Shown one piece after another: positions 1 through 9,824 of a DNA stretch of 35,751 nt. Positions within the stretch are counted from its first letter, which is position 1; every line of letters starts with the position of its first letter. The translations under genes were made by a program, and so were the position numbers. Where the stretch lies: the NCBI RefSeq assembly GCF_031179985.1, contig NZ_JAPSHJ010000037.1:1-35751 (forward strand), read 5' to 3'. The DNA is from Arthrobacter sp. (GTDB taxonomy: Bacteria; Actinomycetota; Actinomycetes; Actinomycetales; Micrococcaceae). The notes under the pieces are model-generated. The model had not been told where the DNA came from. It was given only the letters and a program-made list of their open reading frames with translations, and ran no database searches.

Positions 1-278
1 AATTTCCTTTTCAAGAGATGAATTTACATTGAATTGGTGTACGGATATCCAACTGCCCCCATTTACCCAGAACGTCTGGAGTTCCGTTGGGACAACAATT
101 GCATGGGCCAAACAAGGCGAACAATGAGTGGCTGTACTCGTCTTTTTCCGATGCAATTCAGGGCAGCACTTAGCCAGGAATTGGGTGTACTCAGTTTCTT
201 GAGGGATCCCTGAGGGTCGACTACTTGGTTTGGTAAGTAGGCTTAGTAATTAAGGCGAAGAAAGAAGCGGGTAACTTG
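1..278. other. Low-GC left edge, possible 3' end of an unidentified gene
   Basis: This stretch is clearly less GC-rich than the rest of the window. On the plus strand one frame is open from base 2 to a TGA at 125-127 (41 codons, ending ...AWAKQGEQ). It could be the C-terminus of a gene entering from the left, but I do not recognise it and its codon use is not typical of the neighbours. From 128 to 278 I see no gene. The short palindrome GGGATCCC near 204-211 is the only structure noticed. If the fragment is coding, it converges on the prepilin peptidase gene. Confidence 0.25.
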
Positions 279-944
279 TCAGATCGGCAGCAGAATCACG
301 GCGAGAGCGGCTGCGAACATGGATGGCCCAAAGGCAACTTCTGCAGGCTTTTCATCCCGTGCTGCCCGCACCAGGACGGCCGTGACCACTCCGCCGGCCA
401 CGAACCCAAGGGCTCCGCCATAGAACACCTGCGACCAACCCAAGTAGCCGAGGTACAAACCGAGTGGTGCGGCAAGTTTGACGTCGCCCATTCCGATGCC
501 CCGAGGCGAAATTATCGCCAGAATCAGGTAGATAACGAACAGAATTGCCCCCGCAACCACCCCCCGAAGCAGAGCATCCCAGGACGGGGAGGCAGCTGCT
601 GCAGCCGAGAGCAATACTGCGCCGGCCGTGAGGAGCGCTAACACGAGCCGATTGGGTAAAAGATGATGGCGAATATCAATTAAGGCAAGCTGAACGGCAA
701 GAATTACCAGGACCAAATAGGCAGCAAGCGCCGAAGACTGGCCAAAACGAAAAGCCATGGCGGCCGAAAGTGCTCCGGTGAGCGCCGCCGTCGTAATTTT
801 GAAGCGGACTGAAGTGTCAACGCTGAGTCGTGGAACGGCCTTCCGGACGCCGATCTCCGCCAATAACCCGAGGCCCGCGCCGAGCAGGCCAATCATCAGG
901 ACGAACAACGGCATGCTGGCCTCACCAGTGGGATACACGGACAC
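279..944 (-). CDS. Prepilin peptidase, A24 family (CpaA/TadV-like)
   Basis: Membrane aspartyl protease that cleaves the leader of type IV or Flp-type prepilins. The two catalytic aspartates lie in LIDIRHHLLPN (about residue 90) and in the family signature GMGDVKL (about residue 154). The rest is a series of hydrophobic segments, as expected for a polytopic membrane protein. It is about 220 aa and lacks the cysteine-containing N-terminal methylase domain of long PilD enzymes, so it is the short CpaA/TadV form. I chose the GTG at 944 because AAGGAG lies just upstream; GTG 938 and ATG 914 (with GGTGAGG before it) are alternatives. The frame stays open to 1067 without a better start. No pilin gene is visible in the window; pilus genes may lie to the left. 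Confidence 0.8.
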   Translation of the reverse strand: MSVYPTGEASMPLFVLMIGLLGAGLGLLAEIGVRKAVPRLSVDTSVRFKITTAALTGALSAAMAFRFGQSSALAAYLVLVILAVQLALIDIRHHLLPNRLVLALLTAGAVLLSAAAAASPSWDALLRGVVAGAILFVIYLILAIISPRGIGMGDVKLAAPLGLYLGYLGWSQVFYGGALGFVAGGVVTAVLVRAARDEKPAEVAFGPSMFAAALAVILLPI

Positions 945-1283
945 GTTGCTCCTTATAAGGCGGGTCTTATGTTCGGTCTGTCGTTCGTCTTGATCCTTGG
1001 CCGGCGGGTGCGTGGAGACTGGATGCCCTGTCCGGTTACCCCATTTTGACCCGGACGGCCCCTCCACGGTATATTTGACAGTCGTTGTGCGTGTCCTATC
1101 TCGATGATGCGTGCCCGCTTGAGAATCCGGTTGCAGGATAACTACTCAACGAGCACATTCGGGACTTCAGGATGACTGGTTACATAGAGCCCTCACCTCT
1201 GTTCCGGTAGCGCATAGATAGTAGGTGCACACGCTTGAGTGACACCTAAAAAAGAACGCCAGAATAAGAACGAGGCAAAAACC
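945..1283. other. Divergent intergenic region between prepilin peptidase and rplM
   Basis: About 340 bases without a convincing gene. It must carry promoters for both flanking genes. On the plus strand the best -35 is TTGACA at 1075-1080, followed after 16 bases by a poor -10 (TATCTC, 1097-1102). That would leave an rplM leader of roughly 170 nt, long enough for a ribosomal-protein leader element, but I could not define a fold. The frame of rplM is open upstream to a GTG at 1239, which has no ribosome-binding site and is probably leader. Confidence 0.4.
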
Positions 1284-1727
1284 GTGCGTACGTACACCCC
1301 GAAGCCCGGCGATATCAACCGCCAGTGGCACGTCATTGACGCCACAGACGTTGTCCTTGGTCGTCTCGCGAGCCAGACCGCAATCCTGCTGCGCGGCAAG
1401 CACAAGGCCACCTTTGCATCCCACATGGACATGGGCGACTTCGTCATCATCATCAACGCTGAAAAGGTTGCCCTCACCGGCGCCAAGCTGGAGCAGAAGC
1501 GCGCATACCGCCACTCCGGTTACCCGGGCGGCCTGACCTCCGTCAACTACGCGGAACTGCTGGAGTCAAACCCGGTCCGCGCCGTTGAAAAGGCCATCAA
1601 GGGCATGCTCCCCAAGAACTCCCTCGCTGCCCAGCAGCTGGGCAAGCTGAAGGTGTACCGCGGTGCTGAGCACCCCCACGCCGCACAGCAGCCCAAGACT
1701 TTCGAAATCACCCAGGTCGCCCAGTAG
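1284..1727 (+). CDS. rplM: 50S ribosomal protein L13
   Basis: Structural protein of the large ribosomal subunit, 147 aa, the normal bacterial length. The sequence starts [20 protein letters not shown] and contains the L13 core [31 protein letters not shown] and the terminal [16 protein letters not shown] chose GTG 1284 because the family begins at this residue and GAGG lies 8 bases upstream; an upstream in-frame GTG at 1239 would add a charged, non-conserved tail. It is followed after 38 bases by rpsI, the nearly universal L13-S9 operon. Confidence 0.97.
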   Translation: MRTYTPKPGDINRQWHVIDATDVVLGRLASQTAILLRGKHKATFASHMDMGDFVIIINAEKVALTGAKLEQKRAYRHSGYPGGLTSVNYAELLESNPVRAVEKAIKGMLPKNSLAAQQLGKLKVYRGAEHPHAAQQPKTFEITQVAQ

Positions 1728-1765
1728 TCCTGGCCACCAAACAACTTATCTATACAAGGAGAACC

Positions 1766-2275
1766 GTGGCTCAGAACGAAGAGACCACCGAAGCCGTTGA
1801 GGCTGAGGAAACCCTGACCAGCTACACCTCGGAAAGCGGAGCAGCTGCTGAAGCTGCTGCGCCGAAGAAGGAGCGCCCGGCCCTGACCGTTGCCGGCGCA
1901 GCTGTTGGCCGCCGCAAGGAAGCCGTTGCACGCGTTCGCGTTGTGCCGGGCTCCGGCAAGTGGATCATCAACGGCCGCGAGCTGGCCAACTACTTCCCGA
2001 ACAAGCTGCACCAGCAGGACGTCAACGAGCCCTTCAAGATCCTTGATCTTGACGGCGCCTACGACGTCTTCGCACGCATTCACGGCGGCGGCATTTCCGG
2101 CCAGGCCGGTGCACTGCGTCTCGGCATCGCCCGTTCACTGAACGAGATCGACGTCGAGAACAACCGCGCCATCCTGAAGAAGGCCGGCTACCTCTCACGC
2201 GACGCACGCGTCATCGAGCGTAAGAAGGCAGGCCTCAAGAAGGCCCGTAAGGCTCAGCAGTACTCCAAGCGCTAA
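1766..2275 (+). CDS. rpsI: 30S ribosomal protein S9
   Basis: Small-subunit protein whose C-terminal tail reaches the P-site tRNA. The 169-aa product has an acidic, alanine-rich N-terminal extension of about 45 residues, usual for actinobacterial S9, followed by the core ([12 protein letters not shown], the glycine-rich [15 protein letters not shown], and the R/K-rich tail ending [11 protein letters not shown]). The GTG start is preceded by AAGGAG with a 4-base gap. Second gene of the rplM-rpsI operon, followed by a strong hairpin terminator. Confidence 0.97.
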   Translation: MAQNEETTEAVEAEETLTSYTSESGAAAEAAAPKKERPALTVAGAAVGRRKEAVARVRVVPGSGKWIINGRELANYFPNKLHQQDVNEPFKILDLDGAYDVFARIHGGGISGQAGALRLGIARSLNEIDVENNRAILKKAGYLSRDARVIERKKAGLKKARKAQQYSKR

Positions 2276-2372
2276 AAATGCGCCTTCCCGATATGTGGCC
2301 GCTGGCGCGACCGCATATTGGGGCCCGCAGCGCTTTTTAGCGCTCGGCTCCACAAGCGCTAATTCCGCTTCC

Positions 2373-2406
2373 CGGAAGCCCGTCCTGTTCGCAGGGCGGG
2401 CTTCCG
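2373..2406 (+). terminator. Hairpin terminator of the rplM-rpsI operon
   Basis: A 14-bp stem (one G-T pair) with a 6-base loop: CGGAAGCCCGTCCT pairs with AGGGCGGGCTTCCG. It is followed by TCGTT rather than a long T run, as is common in high-GC actinobacteria. It lies between rpsI and the glmM promoter. Confidence 0.8.
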
Positions 2407-2435
2407 TCGTTAACTGTCATGCCGCCGACTTTGGG

Positions 2436-2463
2436 TTGGAGCCGGCGGACCGTCGTCTAAACT
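2436..2463 (+). promoter_or_regulatory. glmM promoter, leaderless type
   Basis: -35 TTGGAG (2436-2441), 16-base spacer, -10 TAAACT (2458-2463), then 7 bases to the glmM ATG at 2471. No ribosome-binding site precedes the ATG, so transcription probably begins at the start codon. Confidence 0.55.
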
Positions 2464-2470
2464 TGACCCG

Positions 2471-3832
2471 ATGTCTAGATTATTTGGAACAGATGGTGTC
2501 CGTGGCCTGGCGAACGGCCTGCTTACAGCCGAGCTGGCACTGCAGCTGGCCCAAGCTGCCGCCGTCGTGCTGGGTCACGACCGCAATACCAACGGCACCC
2601 GCCCGCGCGCTGTCGTGGCACGGGACCCGCGCGCCAGCGGTGAGTTCATCGCAGCGGCCGTGGAAGCCGGGCTGTCCAGTTCCGGAATCGACGTCTACGA
2701 CGCAGGGGTGCTGCCCACGCCAGCAGCCGCTTACCTCGTGGCGGACCTGAAAGCTGATTTTGGCGTGATGATCTCCGCCTCCCACAACCCTGCCCCGGAT
2801 AACGGCATCAAGTTCTTCGCCCGCGGCGGCCAGAAGCTCCCTGATGACGTGGAAGACGCCATCGAGGCTGAGATGGGCAATGAGGCCCGTCGGCCGGTCG
2901 GCAGCGACGTAGGACGCATCCAGCGGTTCTCTGACGCGGAGGACCGCTACATCGTTCACCTCCTCGGTACCCTCCCGCACCGTTTGAACGGACTGAAGGT
3001 GGTCCTGGACTGCGCCCACGGTGCTGCCAGCGGATGTTCCCCGCAGGTCTTCAAGGACGCCGGCGCCGACGTCGTGGTGATCGGTGCTGAGCCCGATGGC
3101 CTCAACATCAACGACGGTGTTGGTTCAACCCACCTCGGTCCCCTCAAGGAGGCTGTGGTGCGGCATGGAGCTGATCTGGGCATTGCCCACGACGGCGACG
3201 CGGACCGGTGCCTGGCAGTTGACCATGAGGGCAACGAGGTGGACGGCGACCAGATCATGGCCATTCTTGCCGTGGCGTTGAAAGCCTCCGGAAAGCTGAA
3301 GGACAACGTCCTGGTGGCAACCGTGATGAGCAACCTGGGCCTCAAGATCGCCCTCACCAAGGCCGGCATCAGTATCCGTGAGACAGCAGTGGGGGACCGT
3401 TACGTCCTGGAAGAAATGCGCGACGGTGGGTTCAACCTTGGCGGCGAGCAGTCCGGGCACGTGATCTTTGCGGATCACGCAACAACGGGCGACGGCGTCC
3501 TCACCGGCCTGCAGATTGCAGCTCAGGTAGCAATGACCGGCAGGCCACTGAAGGACCTTGCCACGGTCATGACCAAGCTCCCACAGGTTCTTATCAACGT
3601 CAAAGGCGTGGACCGCACCCGCGTCAAGGGCGATGACGTAGTGGCAGCTGCCATCGCACAGGCTGAAGCGGAGCTCGGGGACACCGGACGTGTGCTGTTG
3701 CGTCCCTCCGGCACCGAACCTGTTGTCCGCGTGATGGTGGAAGCTGGGGAGCAGGCTACAGCTCAGCGGATCGCTGACAGGCTTGCCGCCGTGGTCCAGA
3801 AAGAGCTTGCGCTGGAGCTCGTACCCGAATAA
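2471..3832 (+). CDS. glmM: Phosphoglucosamine mutase
   Basis: Converts glucosamine-6-phosphate to glucosamine-1-phosphate on the way to UDP-GlcNAc, which feeds peptidoglycan and, in this organism, mycothiol. The protein is 453 aa, normal for the family. It begins [12 protein letters not shown], carries the phosphoserine loop ISASHNP (active serine at residue 104), the metal-binding loop DGDADRC (about residue 241) and the phosphate-binding loop RPSGTEP (about residue 411). The ATG has no Shine-Dalgarno sequence and appears leaderless. Downstream of rpsI, as in other actinobacteria; GlmS, the preceding enzyme, is encoded 2 kb further on. Confidence 0.97.
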   Translation: MSRLFGTDGVRGLANGLLTAELALQLAQAAAVVLGHDRNTNGTRPRAVVARDPRASGEFIAAAVEAGLSSSGIDVYDAGVLPTPAAAYLVADLKADFGVMISASHNPAPDNGIKFFARGGQKLPDDVEDAIEAEMGNEARRPVGSDVGRIQRFSDAEDRYIVHLLGTLPHRLNGLKVVLDCAHGAASGCSPQVFKDAGADVVVIGAEPDGLNINDGVGSTHLGPLKEAVVRHGADLGIAHDGDADRCLAVDHEGNEVDGDQIMAILAVALKASGKLKDNVLVATVMSNLGLKIALTKAGISIRETAVGDRYVLEEMRDGGFNLGGEQSGHVIFADHATTGDGVLTGLQIAAQVAMTGRPLKDLATVMTKLPQVLINVKGVDRTRVKGDDVVAAAIAQAEAELGDTGRVLLRPSGTEPVVRVMVEAGEQATAQRIADRLAAVVQKELALELVPE

Positions 3833-3848
3833 GAGTCCAAGCCCCGCC

Positions 3849-4799
3849 CTATAGGTAGGCCGGCGCCGCTTCGAGTCCGAAGTATTCCTCGAGGGTGGCG
3901 ATCCCGCGCTTCGCCATGTCGCTAGCGGCCTCGATCCCGATGTAACGCAGATGCCATGACTCGTAGTAGTAACCGGTGATCTCGTGAAACATCCAGGGAT
4001 AGCGGATCACAAACCCAAACCGGTGTGCCTGCGCCTTAGCCCAGACCGCGGCCGGCTGCTCAGCGAAGCACGGCTGAAAACCGCACGCCCCACCGCCGTC
4101 GCCGATGTCAAAAGCCCAACCAGTCTGATGCTCCGAGTACCCGGGACGGGCCGACGCCGTATCAGCCTGCGCCTGCCCCTGTGAGCTCACATAGCTGCCG
4201 TACGTCGCCACTTGCGTGGCGTAGGACCGGTAGCCCGAAGCCAGGGTGATGCTGACTCCCTCCGCAGCAGCCGCAGCGAACAGCTGTTCAGCGGCAGCCG
4301 CCGTCGTGCTGTTAAGCAGGGAGGCCTCCCCGCTGACTGCCAGCGGAACGTTGGGCTGTACCAGATCCGAGGGCGCGTACTCGGGGGTGGCAAGGGGCCG
4401 GTGTTTGTTGACCACAAGCCAGGGGCTTGCGGGGTCAGTGAGGGAGTGCTGCTGCGCCAGGGCCGCGGCAGGCGAGACGGGCGATGGAACGGGCGACGGC
4501 GGCGGGGCCGCGGACGTGGCAGAGGCTGGGTCAGTGGCTGTCGGAGTGGCTGCCGTGCTCGGAGTGGGCGAGGGGGATCCTGTTGCCACGCCTGCCTGCG
4601 AGACCGCAGGGGAAGTGAGAGACGCTTCGGTGGTTGCCGGCGTGCAGGCGGCAAGGGCCGTGAGGCCTGCCCCGGCGGCCAGGAACCGGGTGAAGGTACG
4701 ACGGCTCGGCAGCGGAGAGGGCTCCCCAGCAGGGGGCTCCCCAGCCGAGGGCCCGGTAGTTGGGAGCACCCCGGGGAACGGCGCGCAGTCGCGGCACAT
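3849..4799 (-). CDS. D-alanyl-D-alanine carboxypeptidase, M15 (VanY) family, predicted Tat lipoprotein
   Basis: Zinc peptidase predicted to trim D-Ala from peptidoglycan stem peptides outside the membrane. The catalytic domain (about residues 120-316) shows SGYRSYATQ, the zinc motif YSEHQTGWAFD (S222, H224, D231) and ESWHLRYIG (E280, H283). The N-terminus has SRRTF, a twin-arginine-like motif, a hydrophobic stretch and the lipobox LAAC with Cys52, so export through Tat and lipid anchoring are inferred. A low-complexity Pro/Ala/Ser/Thr linker of about 60 residues follows, probably a wall-spanning spacer. GAGGAAGG lies 10 bases before the ATG, overlapping the end of coaA; the gap to coaA is 5 bases, so the two are likely cotranscribed. 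It converges on glmM. Confidence 0.88.
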   Translation of the reverse strand: MCRDCAPFPGVLPTTGPSAGEPPAGEPSPLPSRRTFTRFLAAGAGLTALAACTPATTEASLTSPAVSQAGVATGSPSPTPSTAATPTATDPASATSAAPPPSPVPSPVSPAAALAQQHSLTDPASPWLVVNKHRPLATPEYAPSDLVQPNVPLAVSGEASLLNSTTAAAAEQLFAAAAAEGVSITLASGYRSYATQVATYGSYVSSQGQAQADTASARPGYSEHQTGWAFDIGDGGGACGFQPCFAEQPAAVWAKAQAHRFGFVIRYPWMFHEITGYYYESWHLRYIGIEAASDMAKRGIATLEEYFGLEAAPAYL

Positions 4800-4804
4800 G
4801 CGTG

Positions 4805-5770
4805 CTAGACCTTCCTCAACAGCATGCGCCGGATGGAATGGTCCGCATCTTTGGTCAGCACCAGCTGGGCCCGGCCGCGGGTGGGCAGCACGTTCTCTTC
4901 AAGGTTGGGCTCGTTGATGCGCTTCCAGATATCCCGGGCGGTCCGTTCAGCCTCGTCGTCAGAGAGCGTGGCGTACCGATGGAAATAGGATTCGGGCTGC
5001 GCGAAGGCAGTGCTGCGGAGCTTCCGGAAACGGTCCACATACCATTCTTCGATGTAGGACGTCTTCGCGTCGACATAGATTGAAAAATCGAAGAAATCGC
5101 TCAGGGCGAGGCCTTGCCTGCCATCGTGACGCGGCCGGGCAGGCGCAAGGACGTTCAGGCCCTCAACGATCAGCACATCGGGACGCCGGACCACCACTTC
5201 CTTGCCCGGGACAATGTCGTACGTAACGTGCGAGTACCAGGGTGCCCGGACTTCCTCCGCGCCGCTCTTGATTTCACTGACAAAGCGCAGCAATGCCCGG
5301 CGGTCGTAGGATTCCGGGAAGCCCTTCCGGTCCAGCAGCTGGCGGCGCTTGAGTTCAGCCAGCGGGTAGAGGAAGCCGTCAGTGGTGATCAGCTCAACGT
5401 TCGGGGTTCCAGGCCAGCGGCGGAGCATCTCCCGCAGAACCCTGGCGATGGTGGATTTACCGACGGCGACAGAACCGGCCACGCCGATGACGAACGGTGT
5501 GCGCTGGGTGGTGTCACCCAGGAAGGTGGTGGTGGCCGCGTGGAGTTGCCCGGCTGCTTCCACATAAAGGTGCAGGAGCCGGGAAAGGGGGAGGTAGACC
5601 TCGCGTACTTCCTCGATGTCCAGGGGATCACCAAGGCCGCGGAGACGAAGCACATCCTCTTCATTAAGAGGCTGCTCCATCTGGGCTGAGAGCCGGGACC
5701 AGGTTTGCCGGTCCAGCTCCACGAACGGGGAGACACCCTCACCGTTCGATTCGTTGCGTTGCAAAGTCAC
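4805..5770 (-). CDS. coaA: Type I pantothenate kinase
   Basis: Phosphorylates pantothenate in the first step of CoA synthesis. The 321-aa product carries the Walker A loop [12 protein letters not shown] (residues 96-107), DGFLYP, and the family motifs [23 protein letters not shown] and DFSIYVDA. I chose GTG 5770 because the conserved sequence begins there ([19 protein letters not shown]); the frame is open further upstream to 5899, but that would run into the divergent glmS gene. The GTG has no clear Shine-Dalgarno; CAGAAT lies 7 bases before it, a near match to the leaderless -10 pattern seen at other genes here. Confidence 0.95.
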   Translation of the reverse strand: MTLQRNESNGEGVSPFVELDRQTWSRLSAQMEQPLNEEDVLRLRGLGDPLDIEEVREVYLPLSRLLHLYVEAAGQLHAATTTFLGDTTQRTPFVIGVAGSVAVGKSTIARVLREMLRRWPGTPNVELITTDGFLYPLAELKRRQLLDRKGFPESYDRRALLRFVSEIKSGAEEVRAPWYSHVTYDIVPGKEVVVRRPDVLIVEGLNVLAPARPRHDGRQGLALSDFFDFSIYVDAKTSYIEEWYVDRFRKLRSTAFAQPESYFHRYATLSDDEAERTARDIWKRINEPNLEENVLPTRGRAQLVLTKDADHSIRRMLLRKV

Positions 5771-5829
5771 CCTAGAGATTCTGCCCTTGTTGCGCACGAG
5801 AGCGAAATGGGAAGAACGCGCAAACCCGC

Positions 5830-5835
5830 TAGGCT
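5830..5835 (+). promoter_or_regulatory. glmS -10 element, leaderless type
   Basis: TAGGCT followed by 7 bases and the glmS ATG at 5843, with no Shine-Dalgarno. A matching -35 is not obvious. The 72-base space between coaA and glmS must hold both divergent promoters. Confidence 0.45.
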
Positions 5836-5842
5836 TGTCACC

Positions 5843-7735
<1,893 letters not shown>

Positions 7736-7739
7736 CGCC

Positions 7740-8087
7740 ATGATTGTTGGCATCGGGGTAGACGTAGTAGATATTGAGCGCTTTGGCCGCCAACTTGAGC
7801 GGACGCCGGGGCTGCGGGACAGGTTGTTCGTCCCGGCCGAACGGGAACTCAACACCAGGTCCCTAGCCGCGAGGTTCGCAGCGAAGGAGGCCGTGGCAAA
7901 GGTCCTCGGCGCTCCCGCCGGCATGAACTGGCAGGACTGCTGGATCGGACTCGACCAGCACGGCCCCACCATCCAGGTGAAGGGAACGGTTCTGGCCGTG
8001 GCCGAGGGCAAGGGCGTCAAGCGCTGGCACGTCTCCATGAGCCACGATGGCGGCATCGCTACGGCTACGGTGATTGCCGAGGGCTAG
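7740..8087 (+). CDS. acpS: Holo-[acyl-carrier-protein] synthase
   Basis: Transfers 4'-phosphopantetheine from CoA to acyl carrier protein. A short 115-aa AcpS-type enzyme starting [15 protein letters not shown], with metal ligands D8 and E50 (in [13 protein letters not shown]) and a C-terminal [16 protein letters not shown] strand. It begins 4 bases after the glmS stop and probably shares its transcript. Functionally it uses the CoA made through coaA, encoded just upstream on the other strand. Confidence 0.95.
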   Translation: MIVGIGVDVVDIERFGRQLERTPGLRDRLFVPAERELNTRSLAARFAAKEAVAKVLGAPAGMNWQDCWIGLDQHGPTIQVKGTVLAVAEGKGVKRWHVSMSHDGGIATATVIAEG

Positions 8088-8143
8088 GTCTTTCCGCCAC
8101 GATTCGACAAGCATGAATGGACCAACAGGATTGGACCACCACG

Positions 8144-9694
8144 ATGATCAGCGCCTACACCGGAACCCAGATACGCGAGGCTGAGAAGACTCTTCTGGAT
8201 AACGGTATGGGCGCTGTTCTCATGCAGCGGGCATCCTACGGTCTGGCTAACGCCGTCATCCGGGAGCTCAAATCCATGGGACGCCGCATCTACGGTTCCA
8301 GCGTCACAGTGCTCGTGGGCAAGGGCAACAACGGGGGAGACGGGCTTTTTGCGGCCGCCTTCCTTGCCGGCCGGGGAATGCGTACGACGGCGGTGCTCAC
8401 CGCCGGTGACGCGCACGCCGCCGGCCTGGCAGCCTTTCGCCGGGCCGGCGGAAGGACGCACGCCCTAACCAAAGACAACATCCCCGAACTGTTGGCCGCC
8501 GCCGCAAGCTCCGACGTCGTCATTGACGCTGTCCTCGGGACAGGTGCGCGTGGCGGGCTCACGGGAGCGGCGGGATTACTGATGGAGCAATTGCAGGCGA
8601 AGCTTCTGCAGCCTGAGCTCCTCGGAGCAGAGGGCACCCCCTTAGTTGTGGCCTGCGATATCGCAAGCGGTGTGGACGCTGATACAGGTGAGCTGCACGG
8701 GCCTGTGCTGCGGGCGCACGTGACTGTGACGTTCGGGGGAGCAAAGGCGGGGTTGCTGGCTGATCCCGGGGCCGGCAGCTCCGGAAGGATGGTGACTGTG
8801 CCCATCGGCATCGAGTCGGCACTGCCGTCGCCGGTCTTGCGCCGCCTTGACCGGGACGATCTCAAGGCCCTGTTGCCGCAGCCGGAACGCAGTTCCCACA
8901 AGTACTCCAGGGGAGTCCTGGGCGTCGTGGCCGGATCTAAACGCTACCCTGGTGCGGCTGTGCTGGCCTGCCGTGGGGCGCTTGCAGCAGGGGTCGGCAT
9001 GGTCAGATACCTTGGTCCGCCAGAGGTGGCAGCCGCCGTTCGCGCCGCCTGTCCGGAAGTGGTGTGCGGACAGGGGCGTGTGGCGGATGCCCATGTCCAG
9101 GCGTGGCTGGTGGGCTCTGGCTTGGACGATTCTGCCGGGGAGCAGCTGGGCAGGGTCCATGATGCCTTGGAGTCAGGGCTGCCGGTGATTGCCGACGCCG
9201 GGGCTCTACGCATCCTCCCCGGCCGCCTTGGAGCCCAAGTGGTCCTCACTCCGCACGCCGGAGAGCTGGCCACGCTGCTGACGGAACTCGGCACTGCCAC
9301 CCACCGGTCGGAGATCGAAGCAGCTCCCATGTTGGCGGCGCGCCGGGCTGCGACCCTGACAGGCGGAACAGTCCTCCTCAAGGGACCCACCACTGTCATC
9401 GCCACGGCGACGGGAGCCGCTTTCACCCAGGCCGAGGGAACACCGTGGATGGCCACTGCCGGCAGCGGAGACGTACTCGCGGGAGTGCTGGGCGCGTTAC
9501 TGGCGCAGGTGGGGCCCAATGCCGACCGGTTCGCTGCCGTCGGCATTGATCCCGCCGAGCGGTGGGGAGCGATAGCCGCAATGGCCGCCAGTGTTCACGG
9601 CCTTGCCGGAAGCGCGGCGTCGGAAGGAGGGCCCCTTACGGCGGGCCGTCTCGCCGATGCTGTGCCGGGGATCTGGCCCGTTCGGACAGGATAG
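8144..9694 (+). CDS. nnr: Bifunctional NAD(P)H-hydrate epimerase / ADP-dependent dehydratase
   Basis: Repairs damaged NAD(P)H hydrates. The N-terminal YjeF_N epimerase domain (about residues 1-220) has GKGNNGGDGLFAA and VIDAVLGTGARGG. The C-terminal ADP-dependent dehydratase domain (about 235-510) has SRGVLGVVAGS, VLTPHAGELATLL, VLLKGPTTVIA and the nucleotide-binding TAGSGDVLAGVLGALLAQ. The 516-aa length fits the fused form common in bacteria. The start is uncertain: ATG 8144 (MISAYTGTQIREAE) fits the family, while ATG 8117 would add nine residues; neither has an ideal Shine-Dalgarno. Third gene of the glmS-acpS-nnr group, 56 bases after acpS. Confidence 0.93.
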   Translation: MISAYTGTQIREAEKTLLDNGMGAVLMQRASYGLANAVIRELKSMGRRIYGSSVTVLVGKGNNGGDGLFAAAFLAGRGMRTTAVLTAGDAHAAGLAAFRRAGGRTHALTKDNIPELLAAAASSDVVIDAVLGTGARGGLTGAAGLLMEQLQAKLLQPELLGAEGTPLVVACDIASGVDADTGELHGPVLRAHVTVTFGGAKAGLLADPGAGSSGRMVTVPIGIESALPSPVLRRLDRDDLKALLPQPERSSHKYSRGVLGVVAGSKRYPGAAVLACRGALAAGVGMVRYLGPPEVAAAVRAACPEVVCGQGRVADAHVQAWLVGSGLDDSAGEQLGRVHDALESGLPVIADAGALRILPGRLGAQVVLTPHAGELATLLTELGTATHRSEIEAAPMLAARRAATLTGGTVLLKGPTTVIATATGAAFTQAEGTPWMATAGSGDVLAGVLGALLAQVGPNADRFAAVGIDPAERWGAIAAMAASVHGLAGSAASEGGPLTAGRLADAVPGIWPVRTG

Positions 9695-9710
9695 CCGTGC
9701 GGCGTTTGTC

Positions 9711-9776
9711 GCGGGTACCCGCTAGTGTGCAATGGTTACACCCGCACTAATAGTAAGCTTACTTTCCAGTTATACG
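9711..9776 (+). promoter_or_regulatory. Regulatory region upstream of glgX with two perfect palindromes
   Basis: Between nnr and glgX there are two perfect 12-bp palindromes, GCGGGTACCCGC (9711-9722) and AGTAAGCTTACT (9752-9763). The second lies where a -35 would be for the possible -10 TATACG (9771-9776). Operator function for a regulator of the trehalose operon is inferred from position only. Confidence 0.35.
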
Positions 9777-9824
9777 CTGGATGGCGAGTGTGAATTGCAA
9801 CTGTTGGACAACTGAGGAGTATTG

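Noticed and set aside
4246..4917. Plus-strand open frame across the M15 peptidase and coaA ends
   Set aside because: Ala/Gly/Arg-rich sequence derived from the complement of the low-complexity linker; not a protein.
5771..5842. glmS ribozyme or other riboswitch ahead of glmS
   Set aside because: Only 72 bases separate the divergent genes and the start appears leaderless, so no room exists for a ribozyme in the message.
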